A DNA stretch of 64,000 nucleotides, taken from assembly GCA_030248295.1 (NCBI GenBank), contig JASANH010001184.1, positions 1 through 64,000 of the forward strand. Direction: 5' to 3'. The stretch is from Mesodorylaimus sp. YZB2_4 (lineage: Eukaryota > Nematoda > Enoplea > Dorylaimida > Dorylaimidae). Below, piece after piece: positions 32,986-44,884 of this stretch; the stretch's first letter is position 1; every line of letters starts with the position of its first letter. A program made the position numbers and the translations under genes. A model generated the notes under the pieces. The model was not told the DNA's origin and did no database searches. It was given only the letters and a program-made list of their open reading frames with translations.

Positions 32986-34990
32986 CTAGGCTACAGCAAC
33001 TGTAGACCCAAATCCAACACTTACACCAATGGAACACTTATGCGCTGGACTGGTGTGTCGGGCAATATTTTTCTTGAAAAGCCTAATGGTTGCCTGATAA
33101 ACTATGTCGACCTTCTGGGTACGATTGAAGCTGCAAGCGGCTACGGGACCCAAGTCGAACACCATTTTCGCGCTACCATCGTCGCAAATCATCGGTTTTG
33201 CGGCAGCATGAGAGAGCATTACTGCAATAAGGCAGCTCAACAGGAAAAAAGAGACGGATGGAAGTTTTTTCGGATGAGCCTTGTCAGAAACGGAAGCAAT
33301 GGATCCACCTTCGTTGTCACTATCACTTCCCTGCGCCATATTTCGGATACGCTCTGTGGCGGCAACCGCCGCTCTGCGTTGTTGACGCAGCAAAGGTGGT
33401 GCACTAGGAGACTCCTGCTTCTTTGCTTGAACGCCCTCGTCTCGTACGGCAATATCGTCCGAGTCATCATGAACTTCTAAAGGATGCAAATGCAAGGCAG
33501 CGCGCGTAAGCACATTTCCAGATGCGGTTTTGACCTTGGCCGCTCGAATCTCTGAAAGCTTGAATTGAAATGAGCTTGAAATCAACTGTACGATCTTCGC
33601 CAATGGCCAGGTTCTACGAGGCGTGTCCTGGCGGATATGCACAATGTCACCCGCCTTTGGTAGCCGAGTGACAGCACTACGCCTGCCGTTCAGGTGCTGC
33701 TGATAGCGTTCTCGCAGGCTGAGCAAATACTCATCACGCAATCGTTTCCAAAATTCCTGCAAATGTTGTTCACCTCTTTTCCAACGACGTAGCAGCGGAG
33801 CTTTTGAACTTTCATGTTCCACGTAGTCAAAATCGGCGGGGTTCTCGAACTGGATGGCAGGGGCACCCAGCTTTGGATTGCGCATCAGGGAATGAGCAGG
33901 CGTTAGTGTCCGACCGTCTTGAAGATCCGAACCAACGTGTACCAATGGCCTCGAATTCAACATAGCCTCCACCTCAGTGAGGACTGTTTGTAACTGCATC
34001 TGCGAGAGGCACAAGGTGCTGAAGTGACTTGCGAAGTGATCGCTTGACCAGTTGAACCAATCGTTCATACACTCCACCCATCCAGGGTGCCCGTTCTGGA
34101 ATAAACGTCCATCGGATACCAAGATTGCTGACATAGGACAGTACATTGTCGTCCGTCGTGGCTGTATGCCACAAGTCTTCCACAGCTGACTTCGTCAGTT
34201 TGAATTGCGCAGCATTATCGGACAAAATATGGGAAGGTGTGCCACGTCTGGAGATCAACCGGCGGAGGCAGAACAGAAATTGATCAGCAGTCAAATCTTC
34301 CACCAGCTCCAAGTGGACTGCCCGCGTGCTCATGCATGTAAATAAGCATATCCAGACCTTTTTCGCAGCTTGACCTTGTTTGATGTAAAGTGGACCTAAA
34401 TAATCCAAGCCAGTAAACGTGAACGGTGCGGTCTCTCGGACCCGTGAGGCAGGAAAATCTGGCATTGGCGGCGGAATATATAGTCCCCCTTCGGCCTTCT
34501 TGCAGGTCAGACAGGATCTTATGTGCTGACGAACGACGGAACGCCCAGACGGGATCCAAAACGTGTGTCGAATTTGCGATAAGGTATGGGCTGTGCCAGC
34601 GTGCAATAATCTTTCGTGAAAACTGCGAATGACCAACGTGGTAAACCATCCCTTTTTTGGCAGGAGGATCGGATAAACGGCATCTTTCTCGAGACTCGCG
34701 TGCTTCAGTCGGCCTCTGCAGCGCAGGATGCCATCGTCGCCCTTGCAGAGGTTCAAGTGATCCTGGCCTGGGTTCCTTTTCCCTTCGGCCATTGCTTGAA
34801 ACACCTCCGCGAAATGCTGCTCCTGAACGTGTTTGACCCAAACGATCTGTGCTGACTGGATATCGGCAGCAGTCAGGGGCCCTTTATCAGACCACGTCTT
34901 GTCTTTGAATTTTCGGACAAATCGCAAACACCATGCGGTGACTCTTAACAACTTCATCAAACTGGAAAATCGATTCTGATCAACGCCCAA
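32986..34990 (-). pseudogene. BEL/Pao integrase and env-like remnant
   Basis: Integrase zinc finger: HAGTAHTLSQIRHTFWIPSG then CLTCKK. Catalytic Asp residues lie in TGLDYLGPLYI and LSDNAAQF, and Glu in MGGVYERLV. The frame changes near 34010 and continues AMLNSRPL...DLQDGRTLTPAHSL and the basic, DNA-contacting tail. After the integrase comes a hydrophobic segment (SFFLLSCLIAVMLSHAAA) followed by about 65 residues with Cys. A separate frame at 33037-32837 has a second hydrophobic stretch and a basic tail. This looks like the two ends of an env-type gene with the ectodomain deleted. The env reading is inference from position and topology only. Confidence 0.7.
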
Positions 34991-35025
34991 TGGGCTGGTC
35001 CGCGCGCTCGGATTTTGTGCAGTAT

Positions 35026-36813
35026 TCAGTAGAAGTTTCGAATAAAACGCACGGTTTCTGTTCTGAGGAAATTTTCTCCAGTAGCTGTATCGATTTTAAG
35101 CTGCTCAGCTTCTGGTGTCCATGCTGAGTTGTCCTTCAACATCCACGGCGGTCCATGCCAAGAGAGAGAACTTTTGCTCACTTCTTCCGCATTACACCCC
35201 CGGGATGCCAAGTCGGCAGGATTCTGATCGGTATGGATGCAACGAAACTTAATTTGCGGAATTTTTCGTAACTGCTTGAAACGATTAGTCACGAAAACGG
35301 ATAGCGGCTTACTGGATCGAATGTAGTGTAAAACGCATTGAGAGTCCGTCCATAAAAATCGGTTCGTGATGGCCACATTCAATGATTTCTCCACGAATTG
35401 CAGCATGACTCCCCCAACAGACGCGGCTAACAGTTCTAAACGTGGTATGGTGATCGCTCTGGTTGGCGCCAAACGCGACTTTGCGAAGGTCAGATGCGAT
35501 GAAACGCCTTTCTGTGACCAAATGCGCAAATAAACAGCAGCCCCATAGGCCTTCTTCGAAGCATCCGTGAAACAATGTAGCTCATACACGGTGTCTGGTG
35601 CCTCACTGATAGGTCCAGCGTAACGAGGAACCGAAACAGAATTGACAAACTCAACGACTTGAATGGTGTTTTGCCACTCCTCTATCTGGACAGACGTCAG
35701 CGGATCATCCCACCCTTGCTTCTCCAACCACAAATTTTGCAGAAAGTTTTTCCCGGGAAGCAAGATGGGACTAAACAGGCCCAATGGGTCAAAATATTTG
35801 GCGATGGACTGCAAAATAATACGTTTCGTAAAGTCCAATGGCAATGCCTGGCTTCCAGGTCGGCTCAACTGCATGGTGTCAGATTTTGTATCCCAGGTCA
35901 TGCCTAGAATCTTCACCAATGATTTCACACGATTAGCTTCAGGGATCGCCGTCATGACTTCTGGATCATTATACGTCCATTCTCTCAGATTTATTGACGC
36001 GGAGCTGAACATCTCCTTGGCCTTCTGATAGAAAATATGCGCTTTACCCGCGGACGGTGCACCGCTGATCAGATTATTCACATACAAATCCCGGAGCAGA
36101 GCTTAGGCCATATCAGAGCCATCTCGGAGCAAGTGGTACTGAATAAGGGCACCAAGCAGAAACGGACTCGAGATAATGCCGAATGGCACTCGGGTATAAC
36201 GGTAGATTTCGAGATTGCCTCCCATGTCCAGTTTCGTCGGGTCCTTCAGCCAGAGAAATCGGGTAACATCTCTCGCTGCTGGTTGAAGCCCAATCTGCAG
36301 AAACGCTTCCTCGATATCCGCAGTCAACGCGACCTTGTGCAGACGAAATCGCATGAGCAAAGCGCAAAGGTCCTCCAAAAAAACTGGACCACGGTTCAAG
36401 CACTTGTTGATGCTGTGCAATTCTTTCCTAGACTTTGGCCAGCCATCGTATACAATACGGACTTTCGTTATGCTTTTCTCAGAAGTGATTACCGCATGGT
36501 ACGGAATATAATGCCATTTCGTGACAGCGTTATCAGGTTCTGGTACCTTTTCGATAATACCTTGTTGTAACTGTGTTTGGATTATGGCATTGTACTTCTC
36601 TAGAAGGTCAGGATCCGTTTTTAGGCGGCGCATCAAATACTGCAAACGTCCCATAGCCAGACCATAATTAGTAGGTAGCAAATCGACATTATCTTTCCAA
36701 GGCCAGGTTACCAAATAACGCTGGCCGTCGTAGTGAATCGATTGATTGAACTTCTGCAAGACGGTGTCATCAGCCGAAGCTTGGGGCTGGTCCTTGATTC
36801 CAATGGACTCCAA
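35026..36813 (-). pseudogene. BEL/Pao reverse transcriptase and RNase H region
   Basis: Visible RT blocks: WHYIPYHAVITSEKSITKVR, VALTADIEEAFLQIGL (first catalytic Asp present), RVPFGIISSPFLL, then after an in-frame stop at 36103-36105 the DLYVNNLISG segment, where the YxDD-type motif reads YVNN. The following TPILLP-like GLFSPILLPGKNFLQNLW connector and RNase H (FTDASKKAYGAAVYL; LELLAASVGGVMLQF; WTDSQCVLHYI) are well preserved. Replacement of the catalytic Asp plus the stop means RT is inactive. Confidence 0.88.
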
Positions 36814-37232
36814 ACTCCATCAATCTTCCAGTTTTATTTCCTTCAGAAAAGGTTGATCAGCATTGACGACTGAGGATTCACCAACCACATTATTGGCGAC
36901 TGGGGTTAACATGGTGACAGATGGTTTATTGGACCACTCAGACGTATCACCAGTGCGTCCACTGACCACCCAGCCCAACTTGGACCCGATCACATACAGA
37001 CCTTTGCCCAGTTCAACTCTTTCGGCTGTGATCAAATCCCAATAATAATTATTCCCGACCAGTAGGTCGATACCTGGTTTTAGTGGATTTTTGCCAACTG
37101 GGTCCGCCATTGGCATTGTCTGATACAACGCTCCGTACCTGGCCACATCCACCAGCTTGTGGTGAATTTCTCCAATTCTTGTGACAGTATTTGCTAGGAG
37201 CTCCATGGCGGATCCATCCAGCAATTTCAGTT

Positions 37233-37895
37233 TCAGTGTGACCGAATCCGCGTAGCCTCGATCCCACCAAATAAGTAAATCTGTAGTGTATCTTGAGACT
37301 GCGGTTCTGCTTTTAATTTTGCGACCAGCTCCTCGGTCACACATGTGCGCTGACTCCCACAGTCGAAGACTAGCCGGACCTTTTCTTCATGCGGCGACGG
37401 TGGGATCATGACATGTGCACTCGCAGTTTGAAGAATAACACGTCCATCCAAATTGACCAGGGCATTTTCAGGCTTGTGCCCCCCCCCCCCTCCCCCAAGG
37501 TTCGGTTTTCTGATGTTCTTCCCAAAACAGGACAGGCAGCTTCCTTTTTTGGATCCTGCATGAAGAAGTTTTTCGGGCACAAACTTCGATGATGACGTTT
37601 CTTCTGTTTGCAGTGCCTCTTCAGATTTGCAAGCCTCTTGGCTATGACCTTCTTTGATGCAAACGAAACATTTTCCCTTGATCTGTTTCTTCCTGGCTTC
37701 AACTGTAGTATACACTGGACATTCATCAGCCCAATGGTCTCCTTGGCAAAAGAAACATGTGCTACTCTGCGTCTTCTCAGCTCTGGAGTGGGTCAAAAGA
37801 GAACCTGTCGTTGTGTGATATTCGCCCTGTTTTTTTCTGGTCGTCGGTCGACATGTGATATCCTCCAGATCTCTTCTGGGGGCCATTTTGCACAT
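37233..37895 (-). pseudogene. BEL/Pao CCHC knuckles and protease start
   Basis: Contains two zinc knuckles (CFFCQGDHWADEC and CFVCIKEGHSQEAC), a linker into which a run of 12 C on the plus strand (37479-37490) has been read as poly-Gly, and the retroviral-type aspartic protease active site RLVFDCGSQRTCVTEELV. The frame then ends, and the protease continues in another frame (37344-36820: LLIWWDRGYADSVTLKLKLL then ...PGIDLLVGNNYYWDLI and GWVVSGRTGD). The homopolymer in coding sequence is a likely source of frame error. Confidence 0.8.
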
Positions 37896-38017
37896 GCAAA
37901 AAACCTGTGGTAGGTTTCGGTGCCACGGATGCGGATGGCTTGTGATGCTGATCAGCCAGTTCTCGGGCTTCGAGCAGCTCCTGTACCCTTTTTCGTAGTG
38001 CGGCTACCGCCCAAGCC

Positions 38018-38744
38018 TCATCTGGCCGATTTTATTCCAGACGCAAAATTACATCGCGCGGTAGTTTCGAAAAAAATTACTGACACAACATGTCCGTGCT
38101 CGATCTTTGCGCCTAGGGCTTCCAACGGACGAAGATGCTTTTCCACTTTATCCCACACACAACGGATTTTAGGCGTCTGATCTGGTGGAGCCTGCAGAGT
38201 CGAGAGGGCCATATAGTGCGAGTTGACGACCACCTGATTATCGCTAAACCGCTTGTTCAAAATTTCGACCGCATGCGCATAATTGTCGTTTGTCAAGGAC
38301 AGACCTGTGATGGCCGGAATTGGCTTCCCCAAGCAGCTGGCCACGTAAATAGTGGAATTTGTCAACATCAGACAATGTGCTGTTCTCAAAGGAGTCCCAA
38401 AACTCATGCCACTGCATGACGTCACCAGAAAATCTCTTCAAATCGATTTTGGGCAGCTTCACACTCGGGATGTATACTGCTTGCTGACCATCCAGGTCCG
38501 CAGCGATTGCTTGCCTGCGCTGAAAATCATGGTTACGGGCTCGATTCAGGGTGCTCAGAACGACGGAAATTTCCTCAATCACAGCATCCAGTTCCAGTAT
38601 CAGGTTCGAGTCAGCTTTGGCGACCTCATCGACGGATTTCTGATCAGCTTCCGTCGTGCAGGCAATCTGAATCAGTTTCTCGTGGAGCTTAAAAAATGCA
38701 TCGCGATGGGCGTTCAGCTTATTGATAAAGAATTCTGTCTCCAT
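38018..38744 (-). pseudogene. BEL/Pao gag, frameshifted
   Basis: Starts METEFFINKLNAHRDAFFKL. It has a helical, charged N-terminus, then LPKIDLKRFSGDVMQWHEFW, the signature block of BEL/Pao gag, followed by WDSFENSTLSDVDKFHYLRG. The frame changes near 38335 and resumes with ITGLSLTNDNYAHAVEILNK to 38018. Gag forms the particle that packages element RNA. The CCHC knuckles that belong to its C-terminus lie in the next frame, 37895-37233. Confidence 0.85.
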
Positions 38745-39400
38745 GATGTAGGTATCACGGGCTGCCTCAGTTTAGAAAGCCATAGTCAAGGCCGGCTTCC
38801 CAGCCATTGACTTCTTGATTTCGTTACGAGCCGGTCTACGAGCCGGTCTCAAGGAACGAAGAATACTCGACATCGTTGTCCAAGTTCGGAAAAATGACCG
38901 ATCGAAAAACGGAGGGTATCACGGAGGGCGTCCAAAGCAAAAACCGGAAATCACTATGACGTCCAATTAATCCTCCACAGCGGAAAAGAACAACGGAATG
39001 GGTGACGTCGCAGTCGCTCAGAAAAATCGCAGAAAAGGTCAACAGCCAAACGGACGGTCAGTATCAGAACACAGAGCATAGCACACTTCTTAGCTTCCGT
39101 CTGACACCCGGACGCCTCGGCCTAACGGTCCAAAAATGACCAGGTAGAAAGGAGCCGCAGCCAACCCTTCGTTTCCTACAGGGCAAGTGATGAGCTCCTT
39201 CCTAGCTAGGAGGACAGACTACTTGCTCGAAGGGAGTGGCAACCGCAACATGCAAGACGCAGAAAACTGACCTCATACCAATGGAATCAAAATTAATTCA
39301 CTCCCCAAAATGAATTCACTCCCAACTCACGCAAAAATTGCTCAATAATCGTACAGTTCTGCTACCACTTTATGTGGCGAATCTTCCCACATAAGCAAAT

Positions 39401-39605
39401 TGACCGTTCACCAACACTTTTACTCAGAACTACACACACACCTTTTCCATTAAGTTACACAAAGCAAAGGTTACTCCCTAACTGTGGGATAGCTTAGACG
39501 GGTCGGGCCTATCACCCCACAGCTACTGGTGCTAGTAATTCAGACAGATCGCAAACATTCATCACTAATCTAAGCACTAACCTAATAGTTCGCGATTACG
39601 CGACA
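39401..39605 (-). repeat. BEL/Pao 5' LTR
   Basis: Minus-strand LTR beginning TGTCGCGTAATCGCG and ending GGTGAACGGTCA, so it has TG...CA ends on this copy. It matches 32612-32815. Immediately inside (39400 downward, minus strand) is a short hairpin (atgtgg...ccacat) followed by tggtagcagaactg, a plausible but unverified primer-binding site. Confidence 0.85.
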
Positions 39606-42600
39606 GGTACTGACATTTTGTAGATTTATGTAGTATGACTGTTTTTGTTTTTTTGAGTATACTTATTAGTGAGAGGGTACCGGTAGGAACTGCAATACTT
39701 ATAGTCGCAGTGGTAAAATACAAGAGAGTGTCTACTTATATCTATTCCAGCTGTGAATATATGATGGGCTCATACTACACAATTATGGATTCCAATCCTA
39801 GCCATAGCTAAGAATATACCTGATGTACCAAAGGGAGTGGGTTTTCCTCTCCCAATTATAACAGCATGTCTTACTAGGCCAAAATCAGGCAAAATAAAAA
39901 TATACACGGGTGACTAAAAAATCAAAAAAGATGCTTGAATAATACTAGGTCCCCTCCTCCTAAAGGATCAAAAAATGAAGTATTTGAATTTCGATCAAAT
40001 AATAGCATAGTGATACCTCCTGCCAACACAGGTGAATCAAATACAAGTAAAAAAGCTGTCACTCAGACTCTAATAAGAAATAAAGGTATGTTGAATCATC
40101 TTAATCCTCTAATTATACCCTGTAATCCTCTGATCCCAGTATATGCACTGATCCTTTTTAAAGTGAGCAGGGGATTTAAATATGTTTTTAAAAACAAATT
40201 AAATTTTTTGGGTTTCTCTTCTCTCCATGGATAAGAGCTACCATATTCCAACTCCAGGGCCCTAATTTCAAACGGCTCCCGCGCTAATTTATGTCAAAAT
40301 AGGTATTTCGTTTATGAAACACCTGGTACCTCGATCCGCTCCTATGTCGGCAAGTATGAACGATCAAACGGAGTTGGCTTAGCCAAGGACGGTTTTTCCG
40401 GGTTCTCTCTGCTGTAAACAGTGCCCTATAATTATAGGTACCTAAAAAATGGAAAATTGATATCTCTTACCAAAGTAAAAGAGTGCCAGCTCTCCTAAAA
40501 ATGCGAAGGGACCATACTTTGCTCACAATTTCACAAGTTCACCAAGTCGCGGCGCGCGGAAAAGTTGGGTCCAAAAAACAGCTAAAATATAACATTCGCC
40601 CTACTCGCACGCGATTTTTAATAAAATATTTAGAATATACGATAAAAATTGGGCCAGAAATTAGTCATACAAGAATTTTCACTAAAACCTTCGATTTATT
40701 CGATTGATAGTGTGATGAAGTTGGATGAATCCAAAGTTCGCTGGTGCGGCGAGGATCGTTGAGCTCTGCGAGCGCCTCCAATACGTGCCATAATGCAACA
40801 CGGTGTAGGAATCGGAAAAGAAAGAAAAACGCTGACAAAATTATCGATGACGTTCAATCGGGAAACGTGGCACACGAGAATACACTCTTTGCCTCAATAC
40901 ATGATCAGACACCCCTACTCATACCTTTACTAATACACATGCCTGGCAAGAACGGGCCAGAACAAATACAAACAGCAAGAAAAAAAAACAGGTCTAAATT
41001 AGTGGCATGGGTAAAGTCACAGAATGCACAATAGTCTACAGCGCAAAACCTAGCCTGTGACCCAGAACATATTTCCGGTGCATACCTAATCAAATATGAC
41101 AAACTGGACCTATAAGTCTTTTCAATCTATCTGTGGCCGCCGCCAGCCAGTCGGGCCGTGGGCTGCATACACGAACCGGGAGAATTAAAAGTCGAGAAAC
41201 ATGGAGGCCATGGATCCTGCGCATCTTTATGCTAGGACCGCGTAAAATTTTAAATGCGGCACCACGTTTGCTGCATAAAGAATCGTCGAATATACATAGG
41301 ATAGCAGCCTGTCAAGCTGACAATGAGTGAAATTCTCCAGATATGAATCAAACATTTTCCAGAGAGAGTTCACAAGTATAAAACTTACGGTGCAGAAGCA
41401 TAGCAGCATTGAAAAAATTGCAACTTCGGAACGAAGAGAAAAAAACTGCGACGACGGCGTGACATTTGCTCCCGTCCTGGCCACTGTTGCTGTGGCAGGC
41501 CCCCGGGGATCAAACGATGGACTGCGACATCACATGTTCTGGCTTTCCTTTAAGACGTAGTAGCAGCTAAAGTAAAGCTGGGGTGCAAGAAGTGCCAGAG
41601 GCTAGCTTCGGTCTCTGCCAGTATATCCTCCAGATAATTTCCCTCTTAAGGCTTCCCTCGCAGCAGTGTAAAGAAAAAACGTTTTCGCGCAAAGAGCGTT
41701 GAATTTTTCCTGATTCTTAGCAGTTTATGACAAATTGCACCAATCCGTAGAAATAAATGTGCGCGAAAAAAAATTACATCGAATAAAATATTTAGTTGAG
41801 GATCCATGTGTAAAAAAACATGGATGGATATAATACTGTCAAATATTCTGTCCAATCTAGGAAGTTAGCATGCTGGAATCGAATTCCTTAAAAACGAATG
41901 GGTGAAGACTACGAGAATGATGATCAAGAACGAATGGATGGGACTCGGAGGATGCGGCCGAAGGTTTCATAGACGAGGATGAAAATCCTGTGCCAGCAGC
42001 GAGTTCGCTGACACATAGGTTCGATTTCAACCCGCCATCAGATCATCGCTGCTGGCGATGCTCGATGTAAGTTTTAACTCACAGTCATTGTGTAAACCTT
42101 TTTGGCACACTGTACGTATGGGTTTTTTGTGGTGTACTTCCACCTGGGGTTGCTGGCCTCATTTGCGACTTGCATTTCATAAAAATTTTTACGTTTTTCA
42201 CAGATCGGGGACCAAATGAAAATGCCATGCACGTAAGATCGAAACTTCAAAAATTTTTATAGCTCGCAAATATCAAGAAACCTAAATAAATCTTACACCA
42301 CGAGATAGAGAAAAATTTTCTCTATAAAATACGATCATGCGTACCTCGATCAAATAAATGATCCAATCAATCGAGAGGAAAATAACGGAGTTGACGAATA
42401 CCGGCGAGGCGGCCAGCGCACACCTTCCGTAGCTGACAACTAGATTTATGGTGCATCAGCAGCCTCCGAGGCAGCAATATACACAGTCGAGGCATGGTAG
42501 AAAGTAGGAATAAGATCGGTCTCTCTCACGGTTGGTGTAGATATCTTTCAGATACTTCTGCTTTGTGTCTACTATCTCGTGGAATTTACTGGTTGGCTTA

Positions 42601-42880
42601 TTTCCTTAACTCAAAATTGACATTTTATCTGATCAAAAGTGCTTGCACTTTAGAATAAGGTGCGAAATGCTGTTTAAAATGTTACGCACTGCATGTTCAT
42701 ATATTCAGACTTCGAAAATGCCTTTATCGTCCGACCAACATAAACTTATCGTGATTCGATTAATTGGCGAAAGATTGCCAGTCATTGGTCTTCCGATTCG
42801 AATCTTCCGAAAGATTGGTCTTCCGATCTCAGAACAATGGGAAGATAATGTCATCAACGAAATCACTGAAAGCCAAGACG
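39606..42880. other. No supported gene
   Basis: AT-rich sequence. Unassigned short frames occur at 39935-40234, 40744-41034 and 41133-41330, none with a recognisable motif. The frame 40744-41034 is basic and may be a decayed mobile-element ORF. A sequence beginning gggccctaatttcaaacgg at 40258 resembles a transposon end, but no partner was found. 42643-42959 is an open frame discussed with the Harbinger element. Confidence 0.3.
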
Positions 42881-42902
42881 TCTTTCGAGTTTACCCGCAT
42901 GA

Positions 42903-43193
42903 ACAGCCCCAGCGATTTCGGCGACCCCAGTTAGCACCATCACTTCAATAGCTGCTGGCTCATCGTCAGTGGGCAACGGCCCATCACGGCAATCTTCGTC
43001 AAGTTCACGGGAAAGGGCGTCACTTTTCGCTGATGAGGACTGGGAGAAGGAGAAGAAACGAAATCTGGTGCTAAACAATAAACTACTCAAAAATCAGATC
43101 TCATACTTGAAATTGAAACAGATTTATATGAAAATGCAACTAAGTCGTATGGGTGGGGAGGGGACCTTGGAGAGTTTAAATGGGGACAGCTAA
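42903..43193 (+). pseudogene. Harbinger second ORF, C-terminal part (Myb/MADF-type protein)
   Basis: PIF/Harbinger elements encode, besides the transposase, a Myb/SANT- or MADF-like DNA-binding partner needed for nuclear import and transposition. This frame has no ATG at its start. It reads a Ser/Thr-rich linker (SRQSSSSSRERASLF), then an acidic-to-basic coiled coil (DEDWEKEKKRNLVLNNKLLK then ISYLKLKQIYMKMQLSR), the usual C-terminal shape of such partners. The upstream frame 42643-42951 (..SEQWEDNVINEITESQDVF) may be its N-terminal part in another frame or exon. It is convergent with the transposase, 147 bp apart. Identification rests on position and coiled-coil form. Confidence 0.45.
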
Positions 43194-43340
43194 AGCTGAA
43201 TCAAGTAGGGCGTGCAGTATAGACAAATAGTTTTACCGTGTGGGAGTTGAAGTGAATAAAGTGAACCACTTGATCATCAAGACTTTATTTTTCATCATTC
43301 CAAAGAAACCAAATAAATAAACGAAGAGACCATAAAATGC

Positions 43341-44499
43341 TCAAAAAAGAGCCACGAGTTCCCTTTGCCTAGTGATATCACCATTATTTAACCGCACACC
43401 ACGCCCATGGTAATCGTGATCGTCGTCCGCATTGCGCGCACGATCAAATTCATCTAATGCTTTATCGGCTTCGTCATCGGGCATCAGTAAGTTGTGCGAA
43501 GCTGCGCAGCACTTGATAACCTCGGCTGCGAAAACGGGACTGAAGTGCATACTGTAGAGTAAACAACGAAAGCGTTGTTTCAAGATTCCGATGACGCATT
43601 CGATAAGATTTCGCGTACGTCGATGTGCAACATTGTAATGACGTTCCTGCCGAGTTTTAGGGGCAGCGACGGGCGTGACGAGGTAATCACAGTCGCCGTA
43701 AGCAGAGTCCCCCAGCAAGACGCCCAACGGAATCGGCCGCCAGCCAGTTTCCAACCTTCGCTTCAATGAGCTATTACGAAACACCCGAGCGTCGTGTATG
43801 GAACCAGGCCATCGACTCGACACATAATAAAACCTAAGAGCATTATGAACGTAAGCCTATGACAAAAAAAAGTTGGTTTTGGCGTATAGACATACCGCAA
43901 CTTAGGTCCACAAACGAGCATCGCGTTCAATGAGTGCCGATCATGACGATTTGCAAATGTCGGTTCCTCTTCATTCGGGGCAATTATATCAACGTATGTG
44001 CCATCCACACAGCCGAACACACACGGCATGCCAAGTTTGGCTTGAAATTCATTCGCGATGCCGCGTAATTGAGCTGGATCATTAGGCCAGTCGACGACTC
44101 TCGGGTAAATGTGCCGATTGATATTTTCCACAAACCGGTGCAGCGTACGTGAAAGAGTAGATTTACTAGCACCGTGCGCATCCCCCACTGATTGTGAGCG
44201 ATAGTTATCTTTCATCGCCAAATACCTGCAACAGCCTAAACTTATTTTGATTCGACAGGGGCCTAAGCAAAATAATGAAAACCTTACCGAAGGCTCAAAA
44301 TAATTTGCTGACGCGGAGTCAAAGCGCAATTCTTGTCCGTTTCGTGTTTCATGAAAATACCAATTTGATCTACTAACAATTCCACATGTGCCCTCGTCAA
44401 ACGGAATCGTTGCTTCCTGTCTACTTCATCCCTGTCGAAATTGATGCGGGGTCGAAAAAACCTTTGGTCGCCGAGGAATTTCATCGTCATCGTCGCCAT
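43341..44499 (-). CDS. PIF/Harbinger transposase (HARBI1-like), three exons, apparently intact
   Basis: Minus strand. Exons 44499-44288, 44225-43896 and 43833-43341 join in phase through two introns of 62 bp each (donors GTAAGG and GTATGT, acceptors TTGCAG and CTTAG). Together they give 344 residues from the first ATG, MATMTMKFLGDQRFF. Domains: N-terminal helices with LTPRQQIILSLRYLA, an HTH around GASKSTLSRTLHRFVENI, then the DDE_Tnp_4 core: first Asp in FGCVDGTYVDI, second in GVLLGDSAYGDCDYL, and Glu in RRTRNLIECVIGILKQRF, plus WPGSIHDARVFRNS. It cuts and pastes the element into 3-bp TA-rich targets. Length and all three catalytic residues fit HARBI1-type enzymes. No break was found, unlike almost every other transposase here. 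Confidence 0.88.
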
Positions 44500-44869
44500 G
44501 ATTGTGTCATAAAGGTGGATTAAAGTAAAAGCCAACGTTCATAGTTCGGAGCAGATCGATTGATAAATTACTGTAATAAAGAAACAATTTTACGTAAGCC
44601 ACCGACACAAATGACGTAGCCACGGAGTGCACGGGATAGGAAAACGGATCAATTTTGGCCCGTTCTATTCCACCCGTTTTCAGCCCAATCTTTGCGAACG
44701 GGCACCCGTTTTTTGGCGTACTGTAGAATTTGGTGAAACGGGAGCGCTCGTTTACGGGTGGACGGGTACCCGTCCTGGACGGATCCGTTTTCACCCTCCG
44801 TCCGTTTCTGGTGAAACGCTCCTCCCTCCGTCCGTCCCAGAACAGATCAGTTAACGGTGGACGGACGGC

Positions 44870-44884
44870 TGGTGAAACAGGCCC
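44870..44884. repeat. Probable Harbinger right terminus
   Basis: The plus strand reads ggctggtgaaacaggccc, so the outward end on the other strand is GGGCCTGTTTCACC, a typical PIF/Harbinger-type end. The preceding 44640-44870 is dense in gtgaaac and cgtccgt subterminal repeats. I did not find the matching left terminus. Confidence 0.4.

Larger units (their letters stand above)
32816..39400 (-). mobile_element. BEL/Pao retrotransposon internal region, degenerate
   Basis: A full-length but defective BEL/Pao element on the minus strand between two LTRs. In order (high to low coordinates): gag with a coiled-coil-like N-terminus (ATG at 38744), two CCHC knuckles, aspartic protease, RT, RNase H region, integrase, and a short env-like remnant. 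Consecutive frames are 38744-38244, 38425-38018, 37895-37233, 37344-36820, 36813-36103, 36087-35026, 34990-33974 and 34146-32986. These need frame changes near 38335, 37290, 35000 and 34010, further changes in 37900-38020, and two in-frame stops (36820-36822, 36103-36105). It therefore cannot encode its polyprotein. Individual domains are listed separately. Confidence 0.9.

Noticed and set aside
36037..36570. 177-codon plus-strand ORF
   Set aside because: Shadow of BEL/Pao reverse transcriptase on the minus strand.
32600..39615. Target-site duplication of the BEL element
   Set aside because: The flanks aaact and ggtac do not match; no 4-6 bp duplication could be defined.
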